DNA from: Segatella copri
Lineage (GTDB): Bacteria > Bacteroidota > Bacteroidia > Bacteroidales > Bacteroidaceae
Direction: 5' to 3'
Assembly: GCF_019249655.2 (NCBI RefSeq)
Contig: NZ_CP137557.1
Location: 2,017,001 to 2,081,000 of the forward strand
DNA: 64,000 nucleotides
Notes under the pieces: model-generated
What the model was told of the DNA's origin: nothing
The model's input: only the letters and a program-made list of their open reading frames with translations
The model's database searches: none
In this document: in pieces, positions 15,532-24,000 of the stretch
Layout of the letters: each line of letters begins with the position of its first letter
Numbering within the stretch: the stretch's first letter is position 1
Program-made: the position numbers and the translations under genes

Positions 15532-16503
15532 ATGAATGAACCGAAATTTACTATTTATAGATTGAGAATAGAATCGTTCATGGCAGGGGTTCCTGCTTCT
15601 GAATCAGATTCTAAGATGATTGCAGGGTTTATCCTGAAACATCTGATGGATATTACTTTTTTGGATGGTAATGGAGAAAAAACAACTACTTATGGAGCAG
15701 CTGTTCTTGATGACTTCGCTTATGTAACCATTGAAAAAAAGAAAAACATGACAAGAGACAAGAAGGATTGCAGAGACAAAGAAATAGTCCCAACCTATCC
15801 TGACTTTTCACTCGTTTTAGATGCAAGAGACCCTCAAAAAGAGGGTATTCTTATAGGTATCCAGCACCAAAGAAAGTGTTTTGCCAATTTAGAGACTGTA
15901 AGAAAAGGACTCGAAAACTATTGGGATGAGCTAGTTGGGAAAAATGGTGGTTACAGAGTTGACTTGCGACAGATTACGTCTTCCAACAAGTTTTGGCACA
16001 CTTTAGAGAAAAAAATCAAGCAAGGCAGTAAGCTGACAGGACTTCATCTTGATTTGGATAAAGTGTTGGCGGATACTGGTATTGATGAGCAAACTAGAGA
16101 GAAAGCCGTCTTGTTCACTTCGTTCCTGAAAATGTTGAATGACATTGGTGCAGGTAATGGTGGCTTCTTCTTTAATGCACTTCCTGGAACTGGTCTTAAT
16201 TTAGAGCGGGCTGAATACAATCTTGGTATGGTGGTAGCTTTAGCTTGTCAGCGTGGGTTTGTTGTCAAGGCCCAGGTGGATAATAATCCTGATTGGATTA
16301 CCTCAGAGGCATCTGCTCCTTTTACCATGCGCTTGTCCAGCAGTGCATTTATCAAGCCTGAAGGTACTGTTGAGCAAGTTAGAGATGAAAATAAGAGGCA
16401 GTTACATGCCTTGAAGATGTGGTTTGACAATATAATCACTGAACTTAATCAAATCAATAATGATAAGCAGAATGAACAGACTAGACATACAGTCAAGAGA
16501 TAA
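15532..16503 (+). CDS. Unrecognised protein, cassette gene A (323 aa)
   Basis: The protein opens MNEPKFTIYRLRIESF, has beta-alpha segments in the first 110 residues (PDFSLVLDARDPQKEGILIGIQ around 97-118), a Lys-rich middle and a glycine-rich segment DIGAGNGGFFFNALPGTGL near residue 210. No signal peptide or membrane span is visible, so it is probably cytosolic. I do not recognise the family; the general layout recalls DUF4747- or KwaB-like defence proteins, but this is impression only. Codon use looks more AT-rich than the genes on either side. It overlaps the next gene by 44 bp (or 32 bp from the inner ATG) and has its own promoter. Confidence 0.72.
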   Translation: MNEPKFTIYRLRIESFMAGVPASESDSKMIAGFILKHLMDITFLDGNGEKTTTYGAAVLDDFAYVTIEKKKNMTRDKKDCRDKEIVPTYPDFSLVLDARDPQKEGILIGIQHQRKCFANLETVRKGLENYWDELVGKNGGYRVDLRQITSSNKFWHTLEKKIKQGSKLTGLHLDLDKVLADTGIDEQTREKAVLFTSFLKMLNDIGAGNGGFFFNALPGTGLNLERAEYNLGMVVALACQRGFVVKAQVDNNPDWITSEASAPFTMRLSSSAFIKPEGTVEQVRDENKRQLHALKMWFDNIITELNQINNDKQNEQTRHTVKR

Positions 16504-17410
16504 AGTCAGAAAGCGCTATGCTGCCAATCCCTTGTATCTGATGATACAAAGCATTGGCGGAAAGTATATTCGGTCTGATTATAGATTGAAGTTGCGCCCA
16601 GAGGAAATTTTTCAAATTCTGATGGGATGGATAGACGGCATCAAGTGCGAATCTGATAATGAGGCGGTATGCAGAAAGATGAAAGAAGCTTGGGATAGGC
16701 AGTGGGAAGCCTTTTGCGATATGGCAGAATTGGCTAACTGCGAGTGTCCTGATAGTGAAGTGGAAGAGTATGTATGTCTTATTCTGGGATTGTTGCATAA
16801 TTGTCTGGGCAAGCTGAGTGATGAAGCTTGTCCAGGGAATCTCCACTATCTGCGTTTTGGAAATCATCTGTTTGCTTCTGCCTGTGAGCAGTCCAAGATG
16901 ATGATGTTGTTTGTGAAGGAATTCTATCAAAATGAATCTTATAGGCAGTATAGTCTGAAAGTGAAAGAATGGCTTCTTGATTATATGAATAATGATGACT
17001 CCTTGCTTACTGATTCTGAAGGATGTCTTGTCTTGCAAGACAATGAAATCGTAATTGCGCCTCCTCTTACGGAGCATGATGATAAATTATATACAGAACA
17101 AGCTCAAGTCATTTGGAAAAAACTCATTGAAAAAGGATGGTGTGAGAAGGATGGTTCGATGCTCGTTTGGAAAAAATCTAAACGGTCACTAGGCTATATG
17201 GTAAAACTGGTGGCACATGAGTTGAAGGTTTTAGATCCTTCTACCAAAAATATTGTATGGGATTCGTTTAAGCATTTATTTAAGGATTTAAATAATTCCT
17301 CTGTTCTTAGTCAGGCTAAGAGTGGGGCTGGAAAATTTAAGTTAGAAAGCCGTCCTACTTCGTGGCCTGGTGAAGCTGATGAACTGCGCATTTTGCTAAG
17401 ATCTCTATAA
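16460..17410 (+). CDS. Unrecognised protein, cassette gene B (316 aa)
   Basis: This mostly helical protein overlaps gene A in a different frame. ATG 16460 gives MISRMNRLDIQSRDK; ATG 16472 (MNRLDIQ) is equally plausible. A Cys-containing helical region (LANCECPDSEVEEYVC) lies near residue 95, and the last third (AQVIWKKLIEKGWCEKDGS, SLGYMVKLVAHEL) resembles short winged-helix-like domains seen in Bacteroidota mobile elements. No catalytic motif is recognised. Tight coupling implies it acts with gene A. A GC-poor hairpin near 17422-17455 (CTATTGG...CCAATAG then T-rich) probably ends the unit. Confidence 0.7.
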   Translation: MISRMNRLDIQSRDKVRKRYAANPLYLMIQSIGGKYIRSDYRLKLRPEEIFQILMGWIDGIKCESDNEAVCRKMKEAWDRQWEAFCDMAELANCECPDSEVEEYVCLILGLLHNCLGKLSDEACPGNLHYLRFGNHLFASACEQSKMMMLFVKEFYQNESYRQYSLKVKEWLLDYMNNDDSLLTDSEGCLVLQDNEIVIAPPLTEHDDKLYTEQAQVIWKKLIEKGWCEKDGSMLVWKKSKRSLGYMVKLVAHELKVLDPSTKNIVWDSFKHLFKDLNNSSVLSQAKSGAGKFKLESRPTSWPGEADELRILLRSL

Positions 17411-17421
17411 CTAAACTTCTA

Positions 17422-17456
17422 TTGGTGTGTTGTGTTGTTGTTGTGCCAATAGTTTT
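17422..17456 (+). terminator. Possible terminator of the two-gene cassette
   Basis: CTATTGG and CCAATAG pair across a ~20-base GTTGT-rich loop, followed by TTTTGTTTC. The stem is short, so this is tentative. Confidence 0.4.
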
Positions 17457-17500
17457 GTTTCTTTTCTTTTTAAGCCATTTAAAAGGTTGTATAGCAGTTG

Positions 17501-17547
17501 GTTACTTGTGAAATTTGAGGTGTTGCGTCGTGTTGCGTAACACCTCG
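17501..17547. promoter_or_regulatory. Solo terminal-repeat remnant and palindrome upstream of the ATPase gene
   Basis: TTACTTGTGAAATTT (about 17502-17515) matches the outer end of repeat copy C. It is followed at once by GAGGTGTT...AACACCTC, a stem around GCGTCGTGTTGCGT. The -7-like TAATTTTG at 17565-17572 comes next. The palindrome could be an operator; the terminal-repeat match is short. Confidence 0.4.
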
Positions 17548-17594
17548 CTTATGCCCTTTTTTACTAATTTTGCAGCATCAAAATCAAATTGTTG

Positions 17595-19100
17595 ATGATG
17601 ATGCAAGATTCAAATAACACCTTGCAGCAGAACAAGTCGGAGACTTGCCCTGCTCACCAGCCAAACGATTCGACCCAGGCTGGAAACCAATCAGTGGTCG
17701 AGTGTAATAAAGAGGATATTGCTAAGTCTCATTCTGACTCCATAGAACTTCAACCTCTCATTCCTGACAAGGATTATCCTGCTGGAGTAAAAGAGTGGAT
17801 GATGACGGCACCCAGTGAGCTCAAGTTTTCCACCTTGGCGGTGGCGAGTTCTATGCTTGCCGTATATGCCACTCGTATCCGCCTCAATTATGTTTACGAT
17901 AATTCGCTTTCTGCTATTCTTCTTCATGTGCTGGTATGTGGTGATCAGAGCTCAGGAAAATCGTTTGCCCGTTATCTGATGCGTTATCTGATGGATCCAT
18001 TCATCAAGCGTGATGCCGAGCAAAGGGCAGAGGAACAGAAGTATGCCGAATTGAAGCGACGCCAAGGTAAAAAAGATGGCAAATTGCCTCCGGAGCCTAA
18101 GACAGACATCACCTTGCTCCACGAGAATCTTTCGCTCTCTATGCTCATCAAGAGAGCCGATGCTCCAATGAAGCTGTTTGGTACGCCGAAAACGCTTTTC
18201 CAGTTTGCCGATGAAATCGGTGCTATCGTGCAGGCCAGCAAGCGACAGTTTTCTGATATCAAACAAATCAACAAGACCGGATATGATCTGGGTTCAGAAT
18301 TCGGTCAGGATTATTTGAGTGAAGCCAGCTATTCGGCTGTGGTAGATTTGATGTTGTGTTATGTCTATACAGGCACACCTGCAGCCGTAAACCGATATAT
18401 GGATAAAGCAGCCATAGAAGGTGGTAGCGTTACCCGTACTATTCTTTGCAACGTGAATTCTCAGCTGGGAGAAAATCCATTGATATTCAAGCCTTTGACA
18501 GAGGAACAGAAGCAAAGTATAGATACTACTTTGCAAAAACTCATGTCGCTCTGTTATAGCGAAGACGGAAAATCTTTGCGTAAGGAAAGCTTGCTTGATA
18601 CCAGCTGGTTGGATCCTACGGTGAAGAAATGGTGTGAAGCTCGCAGAAGTGACGTAATGAAGTCGATGTCAAAAGCTCTTGATGTTTTTTATAAACGCAG
18701 CAGTGTAAGTGCCTTTCGCATAGCTTCGCTTATGCAATACCTTTATCAGGTAGAGGGTGTAAAGACACAGAAGGAAATCCGCCGCCTGGTGAAGCAGATA
18801 TATTTGGCTTGTGCCGATCGTATCTTGCACAATATGTTAGGTAAATGGGGAGCCATCTATGATGAGATTAATGCAGATTTTGAATCTCACCCCTATAAGA
18901 CCTGTAATTACTTTGACGAGTTGCCGCAAGAGTTTTCCCGTAAATTCCTGGAAGAATTTTTAACTCGTAAAGGAGTGCGCACACCATTGAAGAATGTAAT
19001 TTGCAATTGGAAGCGTAAAGGATGGATTGAGAAACTTGCTACCGGTAACTTGCGCAAGAAAGCTTCACGCGCCATCAGTAGTTCTAAGAAAAAAAAGTAA
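17595..19100 (+). CDS. DUF3987-type P-loop protein (primase-associated helicase-like)
   Basis: About 501 residues counted from ATG 17595; the next two codons are also ATG. A Walker A motif GDQSSGKS lies near residue 120, and a Walker B-like LFQFADEIG near 205. Two basic/charged coiled segments surround a QRAEEQKYAELKRRQGKK stretch. This is the DUF3987 type found beside CHC2 primases in Bacteroidota, where it probably drives a helicase-like step in replication of an element. The basic C terminus ends in KKKK. The primase gene starts 18 bp downstream, so they are co-transcribed. Confidence 0.82.
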   Translation: MMMQDSNNTLQQNKSETCPAHQPNDSTQAGNQSVVECNKEDIAKSHSDSIELQPLIPDKDYPAGVKEWMMTAPSELKFSTLAVASSMLAVYATRIRLNYVYDNSLSAILLHVLVCGDQSSGKSFARYLMRYLMDPFIKRDAEQRAEEQKYAELKRRQGKKDGKLPPEPKTDITLLHENLSLSMLIKRADAPMKLFGTPKTLFQFADEIGAIVQASKRQFSDIKQINKTGYDLGSEFGQDYLSEASYSAVVDLMLCYVYTGTPAAVNRYMDKAAIEGGSVTRTILCNVNSQLGENPLIFKPLTEEQKQSIDTTLQKLMSLCYSEDGKSLRKESLLDTSWLDPTVKKWCEARRSDVMKSMSKALDVFYKRSSVSAFRIASLMQYLYQVEGVKTQKEIRRLVKQIYLACADRILHNMLGKWGAIYDEINADFESHPYKTCNYFDELPQEFSRKFLEEFLTRKGVRTPLKNVICNWKRKGWIEKLATGNLRKKASRAISSSKKKK

Positions 19101-19118
19101 TATTAGTTAGTTTAAGAT

Positions 19119-20291
19119 ATGATTAATAAGTTTGACATTCAGAAACTTCGCGAGCTCGACATCTTGCAGGTGGCTGATCTTCTGGGCATGGGGCTCCGCA
19201 ACAAGCGAGCCCTCTGCATCCACCACGATGATCATCATCCGAGTCTCGCCTTCAATGTAAAGAAGAACACCTGCCACTGCTATAGCTGCGGATTCTCTGC
19301 CGATACCATCGCACTGGTGAGAGAGCGGCTGAACCTGGGCTTCAGCGAGGCATGCCGCTGGCTGGCAGATCATTTTGATGTGTATATCGCCGATGAGCAC
19401 AGAGATACTCATCGCAAAGATGTGAAAAAGGCGGTTACGGCATCAGAGAGAAGAATGGCTTCCCTGAGAGCGCATTTTGCGGAAACCCATGTCTCACATG
19501 GACATCTGGCAGAATCTTTCAGTAGTGGAGAAAAGAATGGCAGATGCCAATCTTCGGTTTATGTTGCCAAGGCATCCGTAGATGTGGAGTTTTACCAGCA
19601 GATGTTCCGGCAGATGCATCTTTCGGAATCGGGACGGAGGTTCCTCTTCGAGGAGCGGTTGCTCAGCCCGGAGGCATTGAAGGTCTGCCAGATAGTGAGC
19701 ACGGAGCAAAGCGTATGCATGGCGAGAGTGGGGTGCGGAGTGTTTGATGGACCATCGCTCATCTTTCCCTATTTCGACCAGGAGGGAAGACTGGTTTCCG
19801 TGCAGAGCCGCTATCTGGGAAAGAAGAGCCCAGAATCATCATTCGATATGAATAAGGTATCTCTTGATGAAGCAAAGCCGAAGGAGATTCCCCGATTCAA
19901 GTTTGCACCAGGCAGTCATCGCATGATATATGGGCTCGACCGGTTGAAGGATTATCCTCCTGGTGAACCGCTGCTCATCACCGAGGGTCCCTCTGATTGC
20001 TGGACAGCATTGACCCTGGGCATTCATGCCATAGCCATCCCCAGTGCCACGCTTTTCGACCGCCGCTTTCAAGGGCTTCTTGCCGGAAGAAATCTTCACA
20101 TTTTCCCTGATCAGGACGAAGCTGGATTGAGTCTTTACTTTGAGCTGAAGAAAGCATTGCCCAGTTTGGTTTACCATCAGTTGCCCGAAGGTTGCAAGGA
20201 TTTGAGTGAGTATTATCTCAAGCTCCGTCGTAGTGAAGGGATGACGCTAGAGGAGGCGAAAGCCAAGGTGCAGGGCAGCGTAAGTGTCTGA
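19119..20291 (+). CDS. CHC2 zinc-finger / TOPRIM DNA primase
   Basis: This 390-residue DnaG-like primase has an N-terminal zinc finger built from CIHHDDHHPSLAF and CHCYSCG (residues about 30-58). The C-terminal TOPRIM domain has the acidic motif LITEGPSD (about residue 288) and FPDQDEAG (about 330). It would lay RNA primers with the upstream DUF3987 ATPase. The region 100-170 is low in recognisable motifs. Phage- or plasmid-type primases of this form often persist in Bacteroidota chromosomal islands beside HU-like and smalltalk genes, as here. Confidence 0.88.
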   Translation: MINKFDIQKLRELDILQVADLLGMGLRNKRALCIHHDDHHPSLAFNVKKNTCHCYSCGFSADTIALVRERLNLGFSEACRWLADHFDVYIADEHRDTHRKDVKKAVTASERRMASLRAHFAETHVSHGHLAESFSSGEKNGRCQSSVYVAKASVDVEFYQQMFRQMHLSESGRRFLFEERLLSPEALKVCQIVSTEQSVCMARVGCGVFDGPSLIFPYFDQEGRLVSVQSRYLGKKSPESSFDMNKVSLDEAKPKEIPRFKFAPGSHRMIYGLDRLKDYPPGEPLLITEGPSDCWTALTLGIHAIAIPSATLFDRRFQGLLAGRNLHIFPDQDEAGLSLYFELKKALPSLVYHQLPEGCKDLSEYYLKLRRSEGMTLEEAKAKVQGSVSV

Positions 20292-20359
20292 TAATTATGC
20301 TTTTTGTTATTATGTTTATTATGTTTTTTAATTTGCTTTTTAATTTAATTTAGGTAGAT

Positions 20360-20836
20360 ATGGAAATTTATGTTTATCGTTTATTGCGTGAGCGTGGCAC
20401 CATCATGGGCACACTCAAAGTTGTGAAAGAGGTTGCTGGCGAAGAGAATGAACTGGTGAAGGTATGCGGCACCGTGGAGCGTGAGGCTGATTGTCTTCCG
20501 GCAGGTAAGTATCGTGTGCGCATTGGCAAGTGCATCTATCACCGTCGCAAGATGCCGTTCCTGGTTCCGATGGATTCATCCCAGTGTGAGCTTTGCTGCA
20601 AGGCTCGTCATTCTCATGAGTTTGGCGATATTTCAGCCTTCGCCTCCCTGCCATGTGCGATGATTCAGCCGGGCAACGGTCCGTTTACGATGGGCAGGGG
20701 CAGCATCCTGGTGGGCGAGGTTCATGCCCCCGGCTATGTATTGAAGAGCCAGCCGCTTTTCACCACCCTCTACGAGCGCATCAAGAAGGCGGTGTGGCGA
20801 GGAAACGAAGTGACGCTGGAGATTAAGGAGATGTAG
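20360..20836 (+). CDS. DUF5675-type small protein
   Basis: This 158-residue protein opens MEIYVYRLLRERGTIMGTLK and contains the family-like features LPAGKYRVRI, ending with an IQPGN...GSILVGE segment. A His/Cys-rich centre (CELCCKARHSHEF) is notable. Proteins of this type are found in phages and in Bacteroidota islands with HU-like and primase genes; some are placed near cell-wall enzymes, but no activity is established. It is the last gene of the cluster, followed by two hairpins. Confidence 0.72.
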   Translation: MEIYVYRLLRERGTIMGTLKVVKEVAGEENELVKVCGTVEREADCLPAGKYRVRIGKCIYHRRKMPFLVPMDSSQCELCCKARHSHEFGDISAFASLPCAMIQPGNGPFTMGRGSILVGEVHAPGYVLKSQPLFTTLYERIKKAVWRGNEVTLEIKEM

Positions 20837-20859
20837 AAAGAAGGAGAAGTTTTTTTCAG

Positions 20860-20892
20860 CCAGGCGGCGATACTTTATCGAACCGCCTGGCA
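20860..20892 (+). terminator. GC-rich hairpin after the DUF5675-type gene
   Basis: GCCAGGCGG and CCGCCTGGC pair around CGATACTTTATCGAA. There is no T run after it, so it may be an mRNA 3' stabilising or pausing structure ahead of the true terminator at 20911. Confidence 0.55.
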
Positions 20893-20910
20893 GTATAAGT
20901 TTGTAAAAGA

Positions 20911-20952
20911 AAAAGCAGTTGTTGCGAAAAGAAGGCAACAACTGCTTTTTTT
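20911..20952 (+). terminator. Strong intrinsic terminator
   Basis: AAAAGCAGTTGTTGC pairs with GCAACAACTGCTTTT around GAAAAGAAG and is followed by a T run. It ends the primase cluster before the second paralogue's promoter. Confidence 0.9.
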
Positions 20953-20985
20953 AGGATAAGATATTATCATTTTTCTGAAGAATAA

Positions 20986-21017
20986 TTTGGCTATTATCAA
21001 AAAAAAGTATATTTTTG
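20986..21017 (+). promoter_or_regulatory. Promoter of the second paralogous secreted protein
   Basis: TTTG (20986-20989), a 20-bp spacer and TATTTTTG (21010-21017), the same as ahead of paralogue 1. Confidence 0.7.
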
Positions 21018-21280
21018 CAGCGTCATTATGAGGGGAGTGAAGCCTGCTGGAGGATGAATGAACTCAGAGGGCAGAATGAACTCATGTGACTGCTGCATCG
21101 GTAAAAGTGCCGCCCGGCATTATCGGATAATATATCGGATAGATCATCTGATAATCATCTGATGAAAAGCAGCAGGGCGAAAGATGCCTGCGCTTGGCTT
21201 CTGCAGCAAACTGGAAACAATGAACAATCAGTTTTAATCTAAGTTTGCCGGACATCCAGACTTGTAACTATTTAAGAATT
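21018..21280 (+). ncRNA. Conserved 5' leader, candidate cis-regulatory RNA (copy 2)
   Basis: It corresponds to 12478-12780. It keeps the 5' GCAGCGTCATTATGAGGGG segment, the CGGT-AAAAGT-GCCG stem, the ATCTGATAATC repeats and the 3' TTGCCGGACATCCAGACTTG block, but lacks about 19 bases in the middle and some repeat units. Confidence 0.5.
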
Positions 21281-22501
21281 ATGAAGAGAACATTACTTGC
21301 TTCAGCTTTAGCAGTCATGGCTTTGGCTGCCAGTGCACAGGTTTCAGAAGTAACCAAGATGAAGGGCGATGGTTTTGGTTTTATCCCAAAGAGCCTCACT
21401 ACCACTGGCGTCATCACTCCTTATTCAACCATCGGAGTTGAACGCAATGAAAACCAGCCGGTAGAGTTCACGGTTTATGATGCTTCCTTTAATGTAGCGA
21501 AAACTTTCAGCTACGAGCCTAAGGTGTTCAAGAATAAAGTAGTACGAATGAAAGCTTTGGCCGACTTTAAGACCAAGGAGGTTCTTGATAAAGGTTATGA
21601 GGAAAGATATTGGAAATTTGTTGATGGAGTCTACGATTATGAAAAAGGTTTTCTGATTCCTGTTACGACGATGGATGAATTCAAGGCCGCTGTTGCTAAG
21701 ATGATGGATAAATATACAGTGGATTTCTTTACTGATGATAGTGGTAATTTCGCCTTCCATCTTGATGATGATTGGCTACGTATCGTTTCTAGTTTCGATC
21801 CTATAACAGTTAGTGAAAGTTACTTTTATTATAATTCTTCCGACAACAAATTGTATAGTGTTAAAAATCTTACAAAAATAGTAGAGGTTGATACTTCTAG
21901 TTTAGATTGGAAGGTGGATGAAACCCAGGAGAGCCATGAGTATAAGTGGGCAGAAAGTGTCCATGCGATAGAGGTGCATGATTATGATGCAAACTGCAAT
22001 GAGGGTTCTCATGAATACCTTTCTCAGAATGTGTTTAATAATGATGATAAGTATGAGTATTTGGTGAAAACCTATAAAGAGGTGTCTGCCACAACAAATT
22101 CTACGAGATCTATAAGTGCATGTCCTATTGCAGGTATTGAGGATGGAAAAATCGTTTTTGTCAAAGATGTAGAGGATAAGTACTATGAGCCTTGTCTTGT
22201 AATAAAGGATGAGGACGGAAAGGAATTGTTCTCTGTGTCAACTGTTGATTACATCGGGGATACATTTACCATCTATCGTGCTAATGGCAAGACTTATTTT
22301 GGTACTGAGGAATACCTGGGTAATAGTCTATATCAGTATGTCATCTACTTGATTGACAAGACCGATACAAGTATCACAGAGCTTGCCCGCACGCAGGCGG
22401 TGAAGTCTGCCAAGACCTTCAATATGGCTGGCATGCTGGTAGGCAAGAATGCCAAGGGCTTGGTTATCCAGCAGGGTGGCAAGAAATACTTTAACAAGTA
22501 G
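21281..22501 (+). CDS. Secreted protein with Prevotella-type C-terminal motif (paralogue 2)
   Basis: This 406-residue paralogue of the 12781-14013 product has the same signal peptide and the same C-terminal motif TFNMAGMLVGKNAKGLVIQQ, while the middle (residues about 95-290) differs by many substitutions and small indels. The pattern, conserved ends and a diverged centre, could mean diversifying selection or gene conversion at the ends. An IS4-type element sits 28 bp after its stop codon. Confidence 0.75.
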   Translation: MKRTLLASALAVMALAASAQVSEVTKMKGDGFGFIPKSLTTTGVITPYSTIGVERNENQPVEFTVYDASFNVAKTFSYEPKVFKNKVVRMKALADFKTKEVLDKGYEERYWKFVDGVYDYEKGFLIPVTTMDEFKAAVAKMMDKYTVDFFTDDSGNFAFHLDDDWLRIVSSFDPITVSESYFYYNSSDNKLYSVKNLTKIVEVDTSSLDWKVDETQESHEYKWAESVHAIEVHDYDANCNEGSHEYLSQNVFNNDDKYEYLVKTYKEVSATTNSTRSISACPIAGIEDGKIVFVKDVEDKYYEPCLVIKDEDGKELFSVSTVDYIGDTFTIYRANGKTYFGTEEYLGNSLYQYVIYLIDKTDTSITELARTQAVKSAKTFNMAGMLVGKNAKGLVIQQGGKKYFNK

Positions 22502-22529
22502 CAATAGAAATTACTGTAATAATCACTAC

Positions 22530-23842
22530 TGTCCAATAAAAAAGGGCAATTCGATCTTTGAAACAGTTGAATTATAGTCTTTTATGCAGTATTTTGCAAT
22601 GAAACGGACTTGATTTTGTAACTTTGCAGCCAAAAAGAATTGGCTACTATGTTTCAAGACAAATATGTTTTCGCTCAACTTACTGCATTTCTGAATAGAA
22701 CTCAGTTCAACAACTACGTACGCAAGTATGATGGCAACCGATACGTGAAACACTTCACTTGCTGGAACCAGCTTCTTGCAATGATGTTTGGGCAACTGAG
22801 CAATCGTGAGAGTTTACGTGACTTGATAGTTGCGTTGGAAGCTCATCGAGCTAAGCAATATCATCTGGGGCTTGGACGTAATACTATCGTAAAAGCAACT
22901 CTTGCTTATGCCAATCAGACTCGTGATTACAGGATTTTCGAAGACTTTGCATTCTATATGATGAAGGAAGCTTGCAAAAAGCGAGAAACCAACATTTTGA
23001 ATATACCAGGAAAGAAGTATGCTTTTGATTCGACAACTATTCCGTTGTGTCTTGCAACTTTTCCATGGGCAAAGTTCAGAAGTAAGAAAGGAGGAGTCAA
23101 AGCACATGTCTTATATGACGTAGAAGCACAAGTTCCAGCTTTCTATACTGTGACCACAGCATCAAAGCATGATTCTACAGCAATGTCTTCAATTACGTAT
23201 GAACCAAATAGTTACTACATTTTCGATAGGGCTTATGATACTTTCAAGGAACTTTATAAGATTCATCTTACAGGTTCCTACTATGTAGTCAGAGCCAAAA
23301 CGAACTTGAAGTACAAAATGGTAAAATGGAAGCGAAGAATGCCAAAGAATGTACTAACTGATGCAGAAGTAAAACTAACAGGATATCTTTCCGAAAAGAA
23401 GTATCCTGAATCATTCAGATTCATTCGATACTACGATGAAGAAGATGATCGTGAGTTTACTTTTCTGACGAATGCAAAGCATCTTTCTGCGTTGGATGTC
23501 GCGAATCTATATAAAAAAAGATGGTTGGTTGAACTATTTTTCAAATGGCTAAAGCAGCATCTTAAGATAAAGAGATTCTGGGGCACAACGAAGAATGCTG
23601 TACGCATACAGATTAGTGTTGCCATTATCACTTATTGTCTCGTGGCTATTGTGCACCATGATATGCAATTGAAACGCTCGACATATGAAGTTTTGCAGAT
23701 TCTAAGCATTTCATTGACGGACAAAACCCGTCTAAGAGATCTATTTGATAAGACTATTTTCAACGATGTCAAAGAACTCGATTATCCCCTTTTTAAGGGA
23801 CTATTTGATTAATTAATTAACGTGTCCAATTTTTATTGGACA
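22530..23842 (+). mobile_element. IS4-type insertion sequence
   Basis: The element is bounded by TGTCCAATAAAAA at the left and its inverse (TTTTTATTGGACA) at the right, with one transposase gene between them and its own promoter TAACTTTG at 22618-22625. CACTA flanks both ends approximately (22524-22528 and 23840-23844), so it may be the target duplication, though it overlaps the terminal repeat on the right. Confidence 0.85.
22649..23812 (+). CDS. IS4-family DDE transposase
   Basis: This 387-residue transposase (ATG 22649; a TTG nine bases upstream is in frame) has an N-terminal dimerisation/DNA-binding part of the DUF4372 type and a catalytic DDE domain. The three acidic positions are visible in YAFDSTTIPL, YIFDRAYD and KKRWLVELFFKWLKQHLK, the last being the Y-(2)-R-(3)-E-(6)-K signature of IS4. 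The frame is intact, so the element may still be active. It moves DNA by cut-and-paste. Confidence 0.93.
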   Translation: MFQDKYVFAQLTAFLNRTQFNNYVRKYDGNRYVKHFTCWNQLLAMMFGQLSNRESLRDLIVALEAHRAKQYHLGLGRNTIVKATLAYANQTRDYRIFEDFAFYMMKEACKKRETNILNIPGKKYAFDSTTIPLCLATFPWAKFRSKKGGVKAHVLYDVEAQVPAFYTVTTASKHDSTAMSSITYEPNSYYIFDRAYDTFKELYKIHLTGSYYVVRAKTNLKYKMVKWKRRMPKNVLTDAEVKLTGYLSEKKYPESFRFIRYYDEEDDREFTFLTNAKHLSALDVANLYKKRWLVELFFKWLKQHLKIKRFWGTTKNAVRIQISVAIITYCLVAIVHHDMQLKRSTYEVLQILSISLTDKTRLRDLFDKTIFNDVKELDYPLFKGLFD

Positions 23843-23860
23843 CTAATGTGTAATAATGAT

Positions 23861-23901
23861 AAAGAAAGCCAGCCTTTTCGCAGGAGAAGGCTGGCTTTCT
23901 T
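23861..23901 (+). terminator. Intrinsic terminator, probably of paralogue 2, displaced by the IS
   Basis: AAGAAAGCCAGCCTT pairs with AAGGCTGGCTTTCTT around TTCGCAGGAG, followed by T-rich sequence. It lies just past the IS right end. Without the IS it would be about 50 bp after the paralogue 2 stop codon. Confidence 0.8.
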
Positions 23902-24000
23902 GTTCTTTTTGCGTGAGGAAATTATCCTTATAATCCATTAAACTTCGGTATTCTCTGCCATTTTCTTGCAGATTTCCTTGCGAGTTTCAATCTTTCTTCG

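Noticed and set aside
17589..17594. TTG start of the DUF3987-type protein
   Set aside because: Three successive ATG codons (17595, 17598, 17601) lie directly downstream and are more likely starts.
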